Assembly (NCBI RefSeq): GCF_002192415.1
Contig: NZ_CP021780.1
Coordinates: 5,890,001-5,954,000, forward strand
DNA length: 64,000 bases
Direction of reading: 5' to 3'
Source of the DNA: Paenibacillus donghaensis
Lineage (GTDB): Bacteria; Bacillota; Bacilli; Paenibacillales; Paenibacillaceae
Shown here: piece after piece, positions 63,360-64,000 of the stretch
Numbering within the stretch: the first letter of the stretch is position 1
Layout of the letters: each line of letters starts with the position of its first letter
Translations under genes and position numbers: made by a program
The notes under the pieces: generated by a model
The model's input: the letters and a program-made list of their open reading frames with translations, nothing else
The model's database searches: none
Told to the model about the DNA's origin: nothing

Positions 63360-64000
63360 TTAGGCTACCTGATGCGTACTGAACCTTCTGTAAGCTACAG
63401 GCAGCAGCAGCAAGGTAAACACTACGGCGGTCCCGGCAATAACATATGGCTGCGGTACCAGCTGGCCGAACATATGATACACCTCATTCGTAGTGAAGGA
63501 AGTATATCCCTCCAGCATATTGCTGGGGAGCAGGCTCATCATATGATTGAACAAGCGGCTCCTCTTACTGTCCGGGATAAACATCGGGACGATCAGCACG
63601 GCAGCCGTTACAATAATAACTTGGAACGGTGATCTCATTACGGCAGATAACACTAGAGTCAGAGCCATAATCATCAGACAAGCCAGATAACCGATCAGTA
63701 CGGATAACAGATAGGTTTGCAGCAACGTAAATCCATAGGGTGACATGATGGCAATAATCTGTAGATTCGAGTTCCAGCCATTGATCCCAAAGAACAGCAG
63801 CGTCAACACCAGCAGTATTAAGTTAGTGATCCAGAAGAACCCGGTTGTGAACAGAATTCCCGCTCTTAGCTTGGCCATAATCAGCTTGGTCTGGCCATAC
63901 CGTGAGGACAGAATCAGCGAGTCTGCTCCGCTCTGATATTCACCGGCGAACATAGGGGCCAGAGATAAGCTGATCACAAAAGCAGCCACCATACCAAGTG
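63360..64000 (-). CDS. ABC-2-type transporter permease (partial)
   Basis: C-terminal about 213 residues; the frame is open to the window edge, so the start lies outside. Five hydrophobic segments and a conserved FAGEYQSGADSLILSSRYGQTKLIMAKL stretch identify an ABC-2-type permease of the kind found with bacitracin or lantibiotic-type exporters. The ATPase partner is not in the window. The ATG at 63992 is internal in all likelihood. Confidence 0.8.
   Translation of the reverse strand, partial: LGMVAAFVISLSLAPMFAGEYQSGADSLILSSRYGQTKLIMAKLRAGILFTTGFFWITNLILLVLTLLFFGINGWNSNLQIIAIMSPYGFTLLQTYLLSVLIGYLACLMIMALTLVLSAVMRSPFQVIIVTAAVLIVPMFIPDSKRSRLFNHMMSLLPSNMLEGYTSFTTNEVYHMFGQLVPQPYVIAGTAVVFTLLLLPVAYRRFSTHQVA

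Overview
The window reads as a chromosomal piece of a Paenibacillus-type, spore-forming Firmicute. Signs of this are a small acid-soluble spore protein (SspI), a YwmB-like protein, a LiaFSR cell-envelope stress system with Psp proteins, a KtrA-type potassium regulator, a YesMN-type sensor pair, a GH115 xylan glucuronidase and many lineage-style intergenic repeats. No rRNA, tRNA or CRISPR array was recognised. The genus is an inference from gene content.

Layout. 1-7.3 kb: end of a two-component system, an IS256 remnant, then a GH115 enzyme divergent from an AraC regulator. 7.3-9.7 kb: a complete-looking tiny gene (promoter, RBS, 42 codons, terminator), a truncated SDR gene, a quinone-oxidoreductase-like enzyme and its TetR regulator. 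10-15.5 kb: a mobile patch. An intact IS4-type element lies beside a 4-kb transposon with 24/25-matched inverted ends and a 5-bp target duplication; the transposon carries a TetR/MFS efflux pair and dead transposase pieces. 15.5-28.6 kb: housekeeping and stress genes (rRNA methyltransferase, KtrA, SspI, RF3, G6PDH, YwmB, LiaFSR, LiaI-PspA-PspC-PspA). 28.7-32.6 kb: four genes between 50-bp direct repeats that look like a polyprenyl-phospho-ribose pathway: a DPPR-synthase-like UbiA enzyme, a HAD phosphatase fused to an SMR domain, a second SMR protein and a large membrane protein that may be a GT-C glycosyltransferase. 32.7-40.7 kb: an ABC/two-component/lipoprotein module and the MetNIQ importer.

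41.6-63 kb appears devoted to nucleosides, nucleobases and ureides. A nucleoside importer (BMP lipoprotein, ATPase, two permeases) is joined to a nucleoside hydrolase and an ADP-ribosylglycohydrolase. Then comes a bacterial microcompartment (BMC) locus: UbiX and UbiD, three BMC-H-type shell proteins, a pentameric vertex protein, an unusual 399-residue protein with a probable encapsulation helix and a cysteine cluster, a BMC-associated protein and adenine deaminase. A cyclase-family hydrolase and a DUF1989 protein follow. On the opposite strand lie an allantoinase-like enzyme and an isochorismatase-fold amidohydrolase, behind what I read as a variant purine-riboswitch aptamer plus terminator. 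No aldehyde dehydrogenase or phosphotransacylase is present, so this is not a standard aldehyde-type metabolosome. The most promising undescribed systems are the UbiD microcompartment with its riboswitch-controlled ureide arm, and the lipid-linked ribose cluster.
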